Assembly: GCF_014653695.1 (NCBI RefSeq)
Contig: NZ_BNAR01000001.1
Span: 868,001-932,000 of the forward strand
Source: Lentzea cavernae
GTDB taxonomy: Bacteria; Actinomycetota; Actinomycetes; Mycobacteriales; Pseudonocardiaceae
Direction: 5' to 3'
DNA: 64,000 bases
Shown: in pieces, positions 47,149 to 55,551 of the stretch
Position numbering within the stretch: the stretch's first letter is position 1
Layout of the letters: each line of letters begins with the position of its first letter
Notes under the pieces: model-generated
Seen by the model: the letters and a program-made list of their open reading frames with translations, nothing else
The model's database searches: none
Told to the model about the DNA's origin: nothing
Translations under genes and position numbers: made by a program

Positions 47149-47820
47149 GTGTGCGTACGGGTCCTGCTGGTCGAAGACGACGAGCGAATCCGGCAGGCTT
47201 TGAGCCTCGCCTTGTCCGACGAGGGTTTCACGGTTGACGAGGCGGGTTCGGGTGAAGTGGCGTTGCACCGTTTGGAGACGGAATCGTTCGACGTGGTGCT
47301 GATCGACCTGACGTTGCCCGGAATGGACGGCCTGGAGGTCGTGCGGACCCTGCGAGGGCGCGGTGACCTGCCGATAATCGTGGTGACGGCGCGAACGGAC
47401 GCCCGTGACGTGATCGCCGGGCTGGAGGCGGGAGCGGACGACTACGTCACGAAACCGTTGATGGCGAGCGTTCTCGCGGCACGGGTCCGCGCGTTGTTGC
47501 GCCGGCGCGGGCCGGGCGGCGACGCCGTTCGGATCGGCGCGCTGGAAATCCGTCCGCAGGAAGGTCTTGTGCACCGTGCGGGGCAACGCGTTCATCTCAC
47601 CAGGACGGAATTCCGGCTGTTGCTGGAACTCGCTGGTGCGTGCGGGCGAATCGTCACGCGGGAGCAGTTGCTGCAAAAGGTTTGGGGATATGACTACTTC
47701 GGTGACACCCGCCTGCTGGACGTGCACATAAGAAGACTCCGTCGCAAGATCGAGGCGAACCCGGACGACCCGGAGCTGGTGCTCACCGTGCGCGGCACCG
47801 GGTACCGGATCCGCTCGTGA
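47149..47820 (+). CDS. OmpR/PhoB-family response regulator
   Basis: A 223-residue response regulator. Receiver domain (1-118) with acidic pocket VEDDERI, phospho-Asp in LIDLTLPGMDG, and Lys in YVTKPL; winged-helix DNA-binding domain (130-223) with WGYDYFGDTRLLDVHIRRLR and GTGYRIRS. It is coupled to the histidine kinase by GTGA. Start GTG; the candidate ribosome site is buried in the preceding hairpin. Confidence 0.94.
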   Translation: MCVRVLLVEDDERIRQALSLALSDEGFTVDEAGSGEVALHRLETESFDVVLIDLTLPGMDGLEVVRTLRGRGDLPIIVVTARTDARDVIAGLEAGADDYVTKPLMASVLAARVRALLRRRGPGGDAVRIGALEIRPQEGLVHRAGQRVHLTRTEFRLLLELAGACGRIVTREQLLQKVWGYDYFGDTRLLDVHIRRLRRKIEANPDDPELVLTVRGTGYRIRS

Positions 47821-49130
47821 GACTCACGCTGCGCCGCCGGGTCACCCTGTCGTTCGGCCTCGGCCTGCTGGCCGTCACGAGCGTGCTGGCCTTCGCGACC
47901 TGGAACCTCGCCTCCGGCTCCATGCTGCGGCAACGGGAGGCGAGCGCGACGCGGCAGGCCGAGGTCAACGTGCGGCTGGTCGAGAGGTCGCTCGGCTCAC
48001 CTGGCCTGGGCGAGTTGCTGACCGGCCTCGTCACCGGACCCGACTCGGCGATCCTCGTGCTGGGCCCGGCGGGCCCGGTGACGGCGGGCCGCGAGGTCGA
48101 GCCGTCGCAGCTGCCGGACGGTCTGGTGGAGCACTCGCCGGGCAGCGAGCGGATCACCGTGGACGGGCTGCCGATGCTGGCCGTCGCACGGCCCGTGGCG
48201 GGCGGCGCCGTCTACGTCGAGCTGTTCGGGTTGCAGCAGCTCGACCGGACCTCCTGCTTGCTCAGCGCGGTGCTGATCGCCGGCACGATCGGTTCGGCAC
48301 TGCTCGGGGCGGCGCTGGGGTCGTGGACGTCGAAGCGGGCGCTGAAACCGTTGACGGAGCTGAGCTCCGCGGCGGGCAGGATCGCCGGTGGTGATCTCCA
48401 CGCCCGGCTGCCCGACCAGGCCGACCCGGATCTCGCCGCGCTGGCGGCGAAGTTCAACTCGACGGCCCAAGCGCTGCAACGACGAGCGTTGCGCGACGCC
48501 CGGTTCGCGTCGGACGTGTCGCACGAGCTGCGGTCGCCGTTGATGACGATGGTGAACGCGGGCGAGGTGCTGCGCCGCCGTCGCGCACACCTGCCCGGCA
48601 CGGCGGGAACGGCGCTGGAGCTGCTGACCTCGGAGGTCGACAGGTTCGCGCGGATGGTCGCCGACCTGCTGGAGATCTCCCGGGCCGACCAGACCGACGA
48701 CCCGCGGCCGGAGGAGATCGCGCTGGACGCCCTGGTGCGCAACGTGATCGCGACCCGTGCGCCGGTGGCGCTGGAGCTGGAGCCCGCCGTCGTGCTGGGT
48801 GACCGGCGACGGCTGGACCGGGTGCTGGCGAACATGCTGGACAACGCCGAGCGGCACGCGGGCGGGGCGGTGCTGGTGGCCGTGAGGGTCGCCGGCTGCC
48901 GCGTGCGGCTGGAGGTGGAGGACGCCGGGCCGGGTGTGCCGGAACGGCTGCGGGAGGAGATCTTCGAACGATTCTCGCGCGGCCGGGGTGACGGCACGGG
49001 CAGCGGGCTGGGGCTCGCGCTGGTCCGCGAGCACGTGCGGCGGCTGGGCGGCCGGGTGTGGGTGGAGGACCGCTCCCCCGGCGGATCGCGTTTCGTGGTG
49101 GAGATGGTCTTACGGAGTTCTGACGGCTAG
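47817..49130 (+). CDS. Membrane sensor histidine kinase
   Basis: A 437-residue kinase. First membrane helix at about 10-30, an extracellular loop to about 140, second helix about 145-168, HAMP linker, HisKA box FASDVSHELRSPL (phospho-His near 240), N box NMLDNAERHA, and G boxes VEDAGPGVP and GTGSGLGLALV. It phosphorylates the adjacent OmpR-type regulator. A TTA leucine codon (49110-49112) sits near the 3' end, the rare bldA-type codon in actinomycetes. Confidence 0.93.
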   Translation: MRLTLRRRVTLSFGLGLLAVTSVLAFATWNLASGSMLRQREASATRQAEVNVRLVERSLGSPGLGELLTGLVTGPDSAILVLGPAGPVTAGREVEPSQLPDGLVEHSPGSERITVDGLPMLAVARPVAGGAVYVELFGLQQLDRTSCLLSAVLIAGTIGSALLGAALGSWTSKRALKPLTELSSAAGRIAGGDLHARLPDQADPDLAALAAKFNSTAQALQRRALRDARFASDVSHELRSPLMTMVNAGEVLRRRRAHLPGTAGTALELLTSEVDRFARMVADLLEISRADQTDDPRPEEIALDALVRNVIATRAPVALELEPAVVLGDRRRLDRVLANMLDNAERHAGGAVLVAVRVAGCRVRLEVEDAGPGVPERLREEIFERFSRGRGDGTGSGLGLALVREHVRRLGGRVWVEDRSPGGSRFVVEMVLRSSDG

Positions 49131-49163
49131 CCGTGTGGCAGCGCCGGTCGGCGTGCGCGGCCC

Positions 49164-49169
49164 TACGGT
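49164..49169 (+). promoter_or_regulatory. Predicted -10 of a leaderless mRNA (epimerase)
   Basis: TACGGT (TANNNT) ends 6 nt before the ATG at 49176, with no ribosome binding site. Confidence 0.5.
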
Positions 49170-49175
49170 CGGTCC

Positions 49176-50216
49176 ATGCGAGTACTGATCACCGGCGGAG
49201 CCGGGTTCATCGGGTCGCACGTCGCGGACGAGCTGACCTCGCAGGGCCACGAATGCGTGGTGTTCGACGCGTTGCTGCCCGAGGCGCACGGCGCTGTTCC
49301 TCCGCTGGAACACGAACTTGTCGTCGGTGACGTGACGGACGCCGGCGCGTTGCGGCCTTTGCTGTCCACTGTGGACGCGGTGTGCCATCAGGCGGCGATG
49401 GTCGGGCACGGCGTGGACCCGTTCGACGCGCCCTCCTACGCCCGGCACAACGACCTGGGCACGGCGGTGCTGCTGGCCGAGATGCACCGGGCCGGGGTGT
49501 CGCGGCTGGTGCTGGCGTCGTCGATGGTCGTCTACGGCGAGGGGCGTTACCGGTGTCTCTCGCACGGGATCGTGCGGGCCGAACGGACAGCGGCCGACGT
49601 CGAGCGCGGACTCTACGAACCGCGCTGCTTCTGCGGCGACTTCGTGGTGTCCGAACTCGTTCCCGAGGACGCGCCACTGGAGCCGCGCAGCACCTACGCG
49701 GCCACCAAGCTCGCACAGGAGCACCTCGCGGTGGCGTGGGCAAGACAGACCGGCGGAAGCGTGTGGGCCTTGCGGTACCACAACGTCTACGGTCCGCGGA
49801 TGCCGCGCGACACCCCGTACGCCGGGGTGGCGTCGATCTTCCGGTCGGCCCTGCGGAACGGTGTGGCACCCCGCGTGATGGAGGACGGCAGGCAGCGGCG
49901 GGACTTCGTGCACGTCACGGACGTCGCGCGGGCGAACGTGCTGGCGCTCGCCTCCCCGCGTCCCGGCTTCGAGGCGGTGAACGTCTGCTCCGGCACCCCG
50001 CACACGATCGGCGACCTGGCGTCCGCCCTGGCCGACGCGTGCGACGGGCCGGCGCCGCAGATCGTGGGCGGTGCCCGGCCGGGCGACGTCCGGCACGTCG
50101 TGGCGTCGCCCGCGAAGGCGTTGGAGGTGCTGGGTTTCGAGGCCCGGGTCGGCTTCGAGGACGGTGTGCGCGAGTTCGCCTCTGCCTCGCAGCGGGAGCC
50201 CGTCACCAGTTCGTGA
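49176..50216 (+). CDS. NAD-dependent epimerase, dTDP-rhamnose 4-epimerase-like
   Basis: A 346-residue extended SDR sugar-nucleotide epimerase. NAD motif GGAGFIGSH at the start, SSMVVYGEG, the catalytic YAATK, and an insertion of Cys/His residues (RCLSH ... PRCFCGD) before it, as in dTDP-L-rhamnose 4-epimerases. It works on nucleotide sugars in the cytosol. It is the first of a run of glycan-related genes (GT-C-like protein and GT2 operon). Ends 14 bp inside the convergent membrane gene. Confidence 0.88.
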   Translation: MRVLITGGAGFIGSHVADELTSQGHECVVFDALLPEAHGAVPPLEHELVVGDVTDAGALRPLLSTVDAVCHQAAMVGHGVDPFDAPSYARHNDLGTAVLLAEMHRAGVSRLVLASSMVVYGEGRYRCLSHGIVRAERTAADVERGLYEPRCFCGDFVVSELVPEDAPLEPRSTYAATKLAQEHLAVAWARQTGGSVWALRYHNVYGPRMPRDTPYAGVASIFRSALRNGVAPRVMEDGRQRRDFVHVTDVARANVLALASPRPGFEAVNVCSGTPHTIGDLASALADACDGPAPQIVGGARPGDVRHVVASPAKALEVLGFEARVGFEDGVREFASASQREPVTSS

Positions 50217-51369
50217 GCACGAGGTGGTTCACCGCCAGGGCCGTGATCGCTTGGGCGGTGAGCCACCTCCTGTGGTGGCCGAGCCTCGCGGTGCCGACCA
50301 GGAGCCACACCGCGAACGGCAGCCAGATCCGTTCGGTCTCGGCCTTGCTCAGACCGGACAGGTCCGCCGCCAGGACCGCGATGCCGGCCGCGACCACCCA
50401 CTTGTCCTTGCGCAGCCCCTTGATGCCCGCCGGGCCGATGACCAGCGCGAGGGCGGCCAGGTTCGCCCACACCCAGTACCAGTACGGCCTGGTGTCGCCG
50501 ATCCCCTGGTAGTAGCGGAGTTTCACGAGCTCGTAGCCGTCGAGCCACCAGAACCCGCTGACCGCGAACGCCCCGACGACCGCGAGCGCGCCCGCGACAG
50601 CCCAGCCGATCTTCCTGCCGACCGCGACGAGCGCGAGCGGGGCGAGCAGCACCAGGCCGTAGGACAGGAACAGGCACCACCCCAGCACGATGCCGCCGAG
50701 CAGCGGTCTCCTGGTGAGCAGGTAGATCCCGACGGCCGCGACGCCCATGAACATGCCGTCCGCCGACGCCCCCACCCACACCGCTCCCGGGAACAGCACC
50801 AGGAACGGCAGGATCGCGTTGTCGCCGACGGCCTTGGGAATGGCCACGACCGCGAGCGACCCGACCAGGACGCAGAAGATCGACGCCGCGGCTCCTCCTC
50901 CGAGCCCGATGCGGTCGAGTGCGACGAACGTGAGCAGCGCGCCCGGCGGGTGGCCGGAGACGTGCGTGGTCCACGAGTCGGGCTGGAAGTCGGGGATGCG
51001 TGCGGCGAAACCGCGGAGCATCGCGGGGACGTCGGTGATCCCGGGGACCTCGTGCAGGTACTCGTCGTCGGTGGTCAGCCTGGTGACGAACCGGTTCCAG
51101 CCGTCGATCATCGCCAGCGAGGAGGTGAACGCCGTCGCCGTCACGTAGGCGATCGGCAGCGCGAACCTGTGCCGCGCCAGCTCCGGCCCCTTGGCGACGA
51201 CGAGGAATGCGATCAGGACCGCCGCGGGCGTGCCGGGACCCAGATGTGGTTGCCAGTCACCGAAGAGCGGCGCCGCCGCGGCGTGGAGAAGACCGGGGTG
51301 GGTGATGTTGACGACGACCCCGGTGATGACGGCGGCAGCGACGAGCAGGCCCGCGATGACTAGACGCAC
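50203..51369 (-). CDS. Polytopic membrane protein, GT-C/GT87-like
   Basis: A 388-residue protein with about 9-11 membrane helices. A conserved polar loop with DSWTTHVSGHPPGALL and the short motif SLAMIDGWNRF suggest a GT-C fold mannosyl- or arabinosyl-type transferase using a polyprenyl-phosphate sugar. The GTG at 51369 is chosen because TAGGTT lies 7 nt upstream, predicting a leaderless mRNA. It stands convergent to the epimerase and divergent from the GT2 operon. Substrate unknown. Confidence 0.65.
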   Translation of the reverse strand: MRLVIAGLLVAAAVITGVVVNITHPGLLHAAAAPLFGDWQPHLGPGTPAAVLIAFLVVAKGPELARHRFALPIAYVTATAFTSSLAMIDGWNRFVTRLTTDDEYLHEVPGITDVPAMLRGFAARIPDFQPDSWTTHVSGHPPGALLTFVALDRIGLGGGAAASIFCVLVGSLAVVAIPKAVGDNAILPFLVLFPGAVWVGASADGMFMGVAAVGIYLLTRRPLLGGIVLGWCLFLSYGLVLLAPLALVAVGRKIGWAVAGALAVVGAFAVSGFWWLDGYELVKLRYYQGIGDTRPYWYWVWANLAALALVIGPAGIKGLRKDKWVVAAGIAVLAADLSGLSKAETERIWLPFAVWLLVGTARLGHHRRWLTAQAITALAVNHLVLTNW

Positions 51370-51376
51370 CGCGCCC

Positions 51377-51382
51377 AACCTA
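51377..51382 (-). promoter_or_regulatory. Predicted -10 of a leaderless mRNA (GT-C-like gene)
   Basis: Minus-strand TAGGTT (TANNNT) ends 7 nt before the GTG at 51369. Confidence 0.45.
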
Positions 51383-51490
51383 GGGGCTCGCCGCAGCCTC
51401 CGCAGACCACGCAAGACAACCGTAAGAATTCTTTCGTGCGTCACAAATCCGTAAGCACCACAACACTTTCCGATGGTCCAGGGTGGGCGG

Positions 51491-52129
51491 ATGGATGTCG
51501 TGTTGCCCTGCCTCGACGAGGCCGCCGCACTACCCGCGGTCCTCGCCTCCCTGCCTCCCGGACACCGCGCGATCGTCGTGGACAACGGATCCGCGGACGG
51601 CTCCCCTGCCGTCGCCGCGGCCCACGGCGCGCTGGTCGTGCACGAACCCCGGCGCAGCTACGGCGCCGCCGTGCACACCGGCCTGCTCGCGGCCACCTCC
51701 GAACTCGTGGCGTTCGCCGACGCGGACGGCTCGCTCGACCTCGCCGAACTCCCTTCGATGGCACTGCTCTTGGCTGATGCCGACCTCGTGGTGGGACGGC
51801 GGCGACCTGTTCACGCGGGCGTCTGGCCGTGGCACGCACGGGCAGGCAATGCCGTGATCTCCTCTCTGTTGCGGCGCAGGGGGTTGGACGTGCACGACAT
51901 CGCGCCGCTGCGGGTGTGCCGGCGCGAAGCGTTGCTGGCGCTGGACGTCCGGGATCGGGGGTTCGGCTACCCGCTGGAACTGCTGGTGCGCGCGGCCTCG
52001 GCGGGCTGGCGGGTGCGCGAGGTCGACGTGTCGTACGGGCCTCGCGCGGCGGGCACCCGTTCGAAGGTCTCGGGTTCTGTCCGCGGCACGCTGCGTGCGG
52101 TGCGGGACATGGCGGGGGTGCTGAGGTGA
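51491..52129 (+). CDS. Family 2 glycosyltransferase
   Basis: A 212-residue GT-A fold GT2 enzyme: VVLPCLDEAAALPAVLASLP start, VVDNGSADGS, and the DXD-type ADADGSLD near residue 75. It is soluble and shorter than polyprenyl-phosphate mannosyltransferases. It transfers a sugar from an NDP donor. First gene of a five-gene operon in which every junction overlaps by 4 nt (GTGA/ATGA). ATG 51491 is used; an upstream ATG at 51473 is possible. Confidence 0.85.
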   Translation: MDVVLPCLDEAAALPAVLASLPPGHRAIVVDNGSADGSPAVAAAHGALVVHEPRRSYGAAVHTGLLAATSELVAFADADGSLDLAELPSMALLLADADLVVGRRRPVHAGVWPWHARAGNAVISSLLRRRGLDVHDIAPLRVCRREALLALDVRDRGFGYPLELLVRAASAGWRVREVDVSYGPRAAGTRSKVSGSVRGTLRAVRDMAGVLR

Positions 52130-52770
52130 GGTTCTGCCTGCTGGTCATGGCCAAGTCGCCGGTGCCGGGCCAGGTGAAGACGCGCCTCTGCCCGCCGTTG
52201 AGCCCCGAGGAGGCCGCGGACGTCGCGGCGGCCTCGCTGCTCGACACCCTGGACGCCGCTCTGAACACTCCGGGCGCGGTGCCGGTGGTGGCGCTGGCCG
52301 GGGTGGTGCGGCGCGAGGACGTGCGGGACGCGTTGGCGGAGTGCGTGGTGATTCCCCAGCGCGGTGCGTCGTTCGCCGAACGGCTGGTGCACGCGCACGC
52401 CGACATCGCGCGGTTCCGGATGCCGGTGCTGCAGATCGGGATGGACACGCCCCAGGTGACGCCGGACCTGCTGGCCTCGTGCGCGTCGTTCGGCTCGTTC
52501 GGCGAGGCGGCGCTCGGGCTCGCGGTGGACGGCGGGTGGTGGGCGCTCGGGCTGCGGGACCCGCTGCGGGCCGGGGTGCTGCGGGACGTGCCGATGTCGC
52601 GGGCGGACACGGGTGCGCGGACTTTGGAGGCGTTGCACGGGATGGAGGTGCGGATGCTGCCGGTGTTGTCCGATGTGGACACGGTGGCGGACGCTCGCGC
52701 GGTGGCGGCTCAGGTGCCTGGTAGCAGGTTCGCGGCAGCGCTGCTGGACGTCGTGGCGGTGGCCCGATGA
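52126..52770 (+). CDS. DUF2064 (TIGR04282-like) nucleotidyl/glycosyltransferase-fold protein
   Basis: A 214-residue protein with the nucleotide-diphospho-sugar transferase fold: MAKSPVPGQVKTRLCPPLS at the start (KxRL nucleotide loop) and IGMDTPQVTPDLL with the DTP motif. DUF2064 proteins resemble cofactor guanylyltransferases and glycosyltransferases and are common beside GT2 genes. GTG start overlaps the GT2 stop. Biochemical role unknown. Confidence 0.82.
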   Translation: MRFCLLVMAKSPVPGQVKTRLCPPLSPEEAADVAAASLLDTLDAALNTPGAVPVVALAGVVRREDVRDALAECVVIPQRGASFAERLVHAHADIARFRMPVLQIGMDTPQVTPDLLASCASFGSFGEAALGLAVDGGWWALGLRDPLRAGVLRDVPMSRADTGARTLEALHGMEVRMLPVLSDVDTVADARAVAAQVPGSRFAAALLDVVAVAR

Positions 52771-53366
52771 TGTTCGACCAGGCACTGAAGGGCCGCCCCA
52801 GCTGGCTGGACTTCCCCGGCACCACCCCGCGCGAGCTCAGCGTCGCCCGCTGGCACGCCGACGCGGGCGGTGGCGACGACGTCCTCCTCGACGCCTGCAC
52901 CGGCCCCACCCTCGACGTCGGCTGTGGTCCCGGCCGGCTCGTCGCCGCCCTGCTGGCCCGGCGGGTCCGGGCGCTCGGTGTCGACGTGTCGCCGGAGGCG
53001 GTGCGGCGCACCACCGAACGCGGCGGCATCGCGATCCGCCGTGACGTGTTCGACCTCCTGCCCGGCGAGGGTCGGTGGCGGCACGTGTTGCTCGCCGACG
53101 GCAACATCGGCATCGGCGGTGACCCGGACGCGCTGCTGCGGCGCGTCCGGCAGCTCCTCGAGCCCAGCGGAACCGTGGTCGTCGAGGTCGAGCCGCCGGG
53201 GTCGGGGCTGGCGGTCGGGCAGGCCCGCGTGCGGACGGAAGGCACCGAGGGTCAGTGGTTCCCGTGGGCGTGGAGTGACGCCGAGTCGCTCACCGCCAAC
53301 GGGTTCTTCCTGCTGTGGCAGAGGGAACGTGCCGGGCGCTGGTTCGCGTGTTGGGAGAAGTTGTGA
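52767..53366 (+). CDS. Class I SAM-dependent methyltransferase
   Basis: A 199-residue methyltransferase with SAM-binding motif LDVGCGPGRLV near residue 52, GVDVSPEAV, and LADGNIGIGGD. It is the third gene of the coupled operon, overlapping both neighbours by 4 nt. It probably methylates the small molecule or glycan intermediate built by the operon; no substrate domain is visible. Confidence 0.85.
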   Translation: MMFDQALKGRPSWLDFPGTTPRELSVARWHADAGGGDDVLLDACTGPTLDVGCGPGRLVAALLARRVRALGVDVSPEAVRRTTERGGIAIRRDVFDLLPGEGRWRHVLLADGNIGIGGDPDALLRRVRQLLEPSGTVVVEVEPPGSGLAVGQARVRTEGTEGQWFPWAWSDAESLTANGFFLLWQRERAGRWFACWEKL

Positions 53367-54400
53367 GGTTCAGGGCACCCGCGCACCACACCGGTGTGAC
53401 GAGCCGGGTCGGCTTGTGGCTCGGCATCGCGTTCGGGTTGTGCTTCGTCACCGGGCTGCTCAGCCACGGCGTGCAGCACGACTGGCCGTGGCCGACGCGC
53501 CCGGTCGACCTCTACCGCGTCACGCAGGGGGTGCACGTGATCTCCGGCGTGGCGGCGATTCCGTTGCTGCTGGCCAAGTTGTGGAGCGTCTACCCGAAGT
53601 TGTTCGAGCGGCCGCTGGTGAGGTCCGTGCCGCACGCGCTGGAGCGCGGATCGATCTTCGTGCTGGTGGCGGCGTCGTTCTTCGAGCTGGCCACCGGGCT
53701 GTTCAACGCGGCGCAGAACTACCCGTGGTCGTTCTACTTCCCCACCGCGCACTACGCGGTGGCGTGGATCGTGGCTGGCGCAATGCTGGTGCACATCGCG
53801 GTCAAGATCCCTCTCATCAGGCGCTCGCTCGAGCCGGCGTCCACCGAGAAGACCGTGTTGTCCCGCAGGGCTTTCCTGCGCACCACGGCGCTGACGACCG
53901 GTGTCGCCGTCGTGGCGACGGCGGGTGTCACGGTGCCGTGGCTGCGCAAGGTGTCGGTGCTGGCGTGGCGGTCGGACGGCGATCTGCCGGTCAACCGGAC
54001 GGCGAAAGCCGCCGGAATCGAGGTACCTGCCGACTGGCGCCTGAGAACGAACTCGAAGACCTACTCGCTGGACGAGCTCCGCGCCCTGCCGCAGACGACC
54101 GTCGAGCTGCCGATCGCGTGCGTCGAGGGCTGGAGCCAGAACGCGACCTGGACCGGTGTCCGCGTCTCGGAGCTGGTGGGGCGCGGGGACGTGCGGGTCG
54201 AGTCGCTGGAGGAGGACGGGCTGTACCGGGCGAGCACGCTGCCCGAGGCGTTCGCGCAGGACCCGCTGACGGTGCTGGCGTTGCGGTTGAACGGGGAGGA
54301 GCTCAGCCCGGACCACGGCTACCCGTGCCGGCTGATCGCGCCGAACCGGCCAGGGGTGCTGCAGACGAAGTGGGTCACGTCGCTGGAGGTGACGGCATGA
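53363..54400 (+). CDS. Membrane-anchored molybdopterin (sulfite-oxidase-like) oxidoreductase
   Basis: A 345-residue two-part protein. Residues 1-150 hold four membrane helices with histidines (FCLVTGLLSHGVQH-like, YRVTQGVHVISG, FPTAHYAVAWIV, AMLVHIAVK), resembling a b-type cytochrome anchor. A twin-Arg-like SRRAFLRTTALTTG precedes a helix and the extracellular sulfite-oxidase-type Moco domain (200-345). The Mo-ligating Cys is in PIACVEGWSQ near residue 252. It oxidises or reduces an unknown extracytoplasmic substrate. The genes around it are glycan-like, not sulfite-related. Confidence 0.85.
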   Translation: MRFRAPAHHTGVTSRVGLWLGIAFGLCFVTGLLSHGVQHDWPWPTRPVDLYRVTQGVHVISGVAAIPLLLAKLWSVYPKLFERPLVRSVPHALERGSIFVLVAASFFELATGLFNAAQNYPWSFYFPTAHYAVAWIVAGAMLVHIAVKIPLIRRSLEPASTEKTVLSRRAFLRTTALTTGVAVVATAGVTVPWLRKVSVLAWRSDGDLPVNRTAKAAGIEVPADWRLRTNSKTYSLDELRALPQTTVELPIACVEGWSQNATWTGVRVSELVGRGDVRVESLEEDGLYRASTLPEAFAQDPLTVLALRLNGEELSPDHGYPCRLIAPNRPGVLQTKWVTSLEVTA

Positions 54401-54804
54401 AGGCCGTGCGGGTCGTCATCGGCCTCGCGGGGGTCGCGGCCGGTGCCTGGGGAGCCTGGTTGCTCCTCCCCCAGGTCACCGTCGAACTCCTGCTGTGGCT
54501 CGGCGGAGGTGTCGTGCTGCACGACTTCCTGATCGCACCGCTGGTCGGTGCGACCGGCCTCGTGGTCAAACGCCCGTCCATCGGCATCGGACTGACCGTC
54601 TCGGGGGTCGTCACCCTGCTGGCCGTCCCGCTGCTCTGGCGCGAGCACAGCGGCCCGGTCAACCCCGGCCTGCACGACCGCGATCACCCGTGGGGAGTCG
54701 CGGTCGCGCTGGGCGTGACCTGGGCCGCCGTGGTCCTATACGAGGTCGCGGCGCACCTTCAGAACCGTCGCCGCGCCGACGAAGAACACCACGTACCCGA
54801 CTAG
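54397..54804 (+). CDS. Small integral membrane protein
   Basis: A 135-residue protein with four predicted membrane helices (residues 5-24, 30-50, 62-82, 100-120) and a charged His/Glu tail (RRADEEHHVPD). The conserved-looking motif VVLHDFLIAPLVG lies in helix 2. No family recognised. ATG overlaps the molybdoenzyme stop (ATGA), so it is the last gene of the five-gene operon and may be a subunit or partner of the molybdoenzyme. Its end overlaps the convergent ABC permease by 69 bp. Confidence 0.7.
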   Translation: MKAVRVVIGLAGVAAGAWGAWLLLPQVTVELLLWLGGGVVLHDFLIAPLVGATGLVVKRPSIGIGLTVSGVVTLLAVPLLWREHSGPVNPGLHDRDHPWGVAVALGVTWAAVVLYEVAAHLQNRRRADEEHHVPD

Positions 54805-55551
54805 GAACAGGGCCGCCGTGGTGCCGCTCAGATCGGTCAGCACGCCGGGGGCGCCCGCGCCGCCCACGGCTCCGGCGAGGTTGCCCGCCGATCCGCCCGG
54901 CAGGACCTTCGTCAGCGACTCGACCGGCCCGAGCAGGGAACCCACGCCCCGCAACAGGTTCTCCGTCACGATCGCCCACATCAGCCCGAGGCCGACGGCC
55001 AGCGCGGGCCCCCTGGTGACGACGCCGAGGAACACGCCGAAGCCCGTCCACATGGCGGCGATCAGCAGAGCCGCGCCCAAGGCCTCCACGGCGGCCCAGC
55101 CGGGCAGGTTCCAGTCCCAGCCCTCCAGCGACGCGACCGCGACGGCCGCGCCGAGGTCGACCACGAACGTCAGCGCCACCAGGACCACCACGACGATCCC
55201 CAGTGCTCCCAGCGTGCCGGCCATCGCCGAGACCCGGCGGGGGCCGGCGGTCAGGGTCGTCTTCCAGGTGCCCCAGCCGTATCCGCTGCCGACCGCGAGC
55301 GCGGCGAGCACCAGGACGATGGCGCCGCCGAACATCGGCAGGCCGCGCACGACGGCCGCGCCCACGTTCTCCGGCTGCATCGAGCTGATCAGCTGCTGCT
55401 GCGAGAGGTCGCCCCTGTTGGTGCCGCCGTTCAACGCCAGGTAGTTGAACACGTAGCCGAACGTCAGCGTCATCACCAGCCAGACGCCGATCAGCACCCA
55501 GGTCGCCGGCCACTTCCACAGCCTCAGCAGCTCCGCCTTCACGCTGCCCAT
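54736..55551 (-). CDS. ABC-2 type transporter permease
   Basis: A 271-residue permease with about six helices, of the ABC-2 kind (MKAELLRLWKWPATWVL-like N-terminus, then GYVFNYLALNGG and YGWGTWKTTL). It pairs with the adjacent ATPase (TGATG junction) as an exporter or membrane-stress transporter. ATG 55551 is used. A NarL-type two-component system is read divergently beyond the ATPase, the usual neighbourhood of peptide-sensing ABC exporters. Confidence 0.82.
   Translation of the reverse strand: MGSVKAELLRLWKWPATWVLIGVWLVMTLTFGYVFNYLALNGGTNRGDLSQQQLISSMQPENVGAAVVRGLPMFGGAIVLVLAALAVGSGYGWGTWKTTLTAGPRRVSAMAGTLGALGIVVVVLVALTFVVDLGAAVAVASLEGWDWNLPGWAAVEALGAALLIAAMWTGFGVFLGVVTRGPALAVGLGLMWAIVTENLLRGVGSLLGPVESLTKVLPGGSAGNLAGAVGGAGAPGVLTDLSGTTAALFLVGYVVFFVGAATVLKVRRDLV

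Noticed and set aside
53363-54400. Calling the molybdoenzyme a sulfite oxidase or MsrP
   Set aside because: The Mo-binding Cys is visible, but the membrane helices are fused in front, no MsrQ gene is present, and the context is glycan-like.
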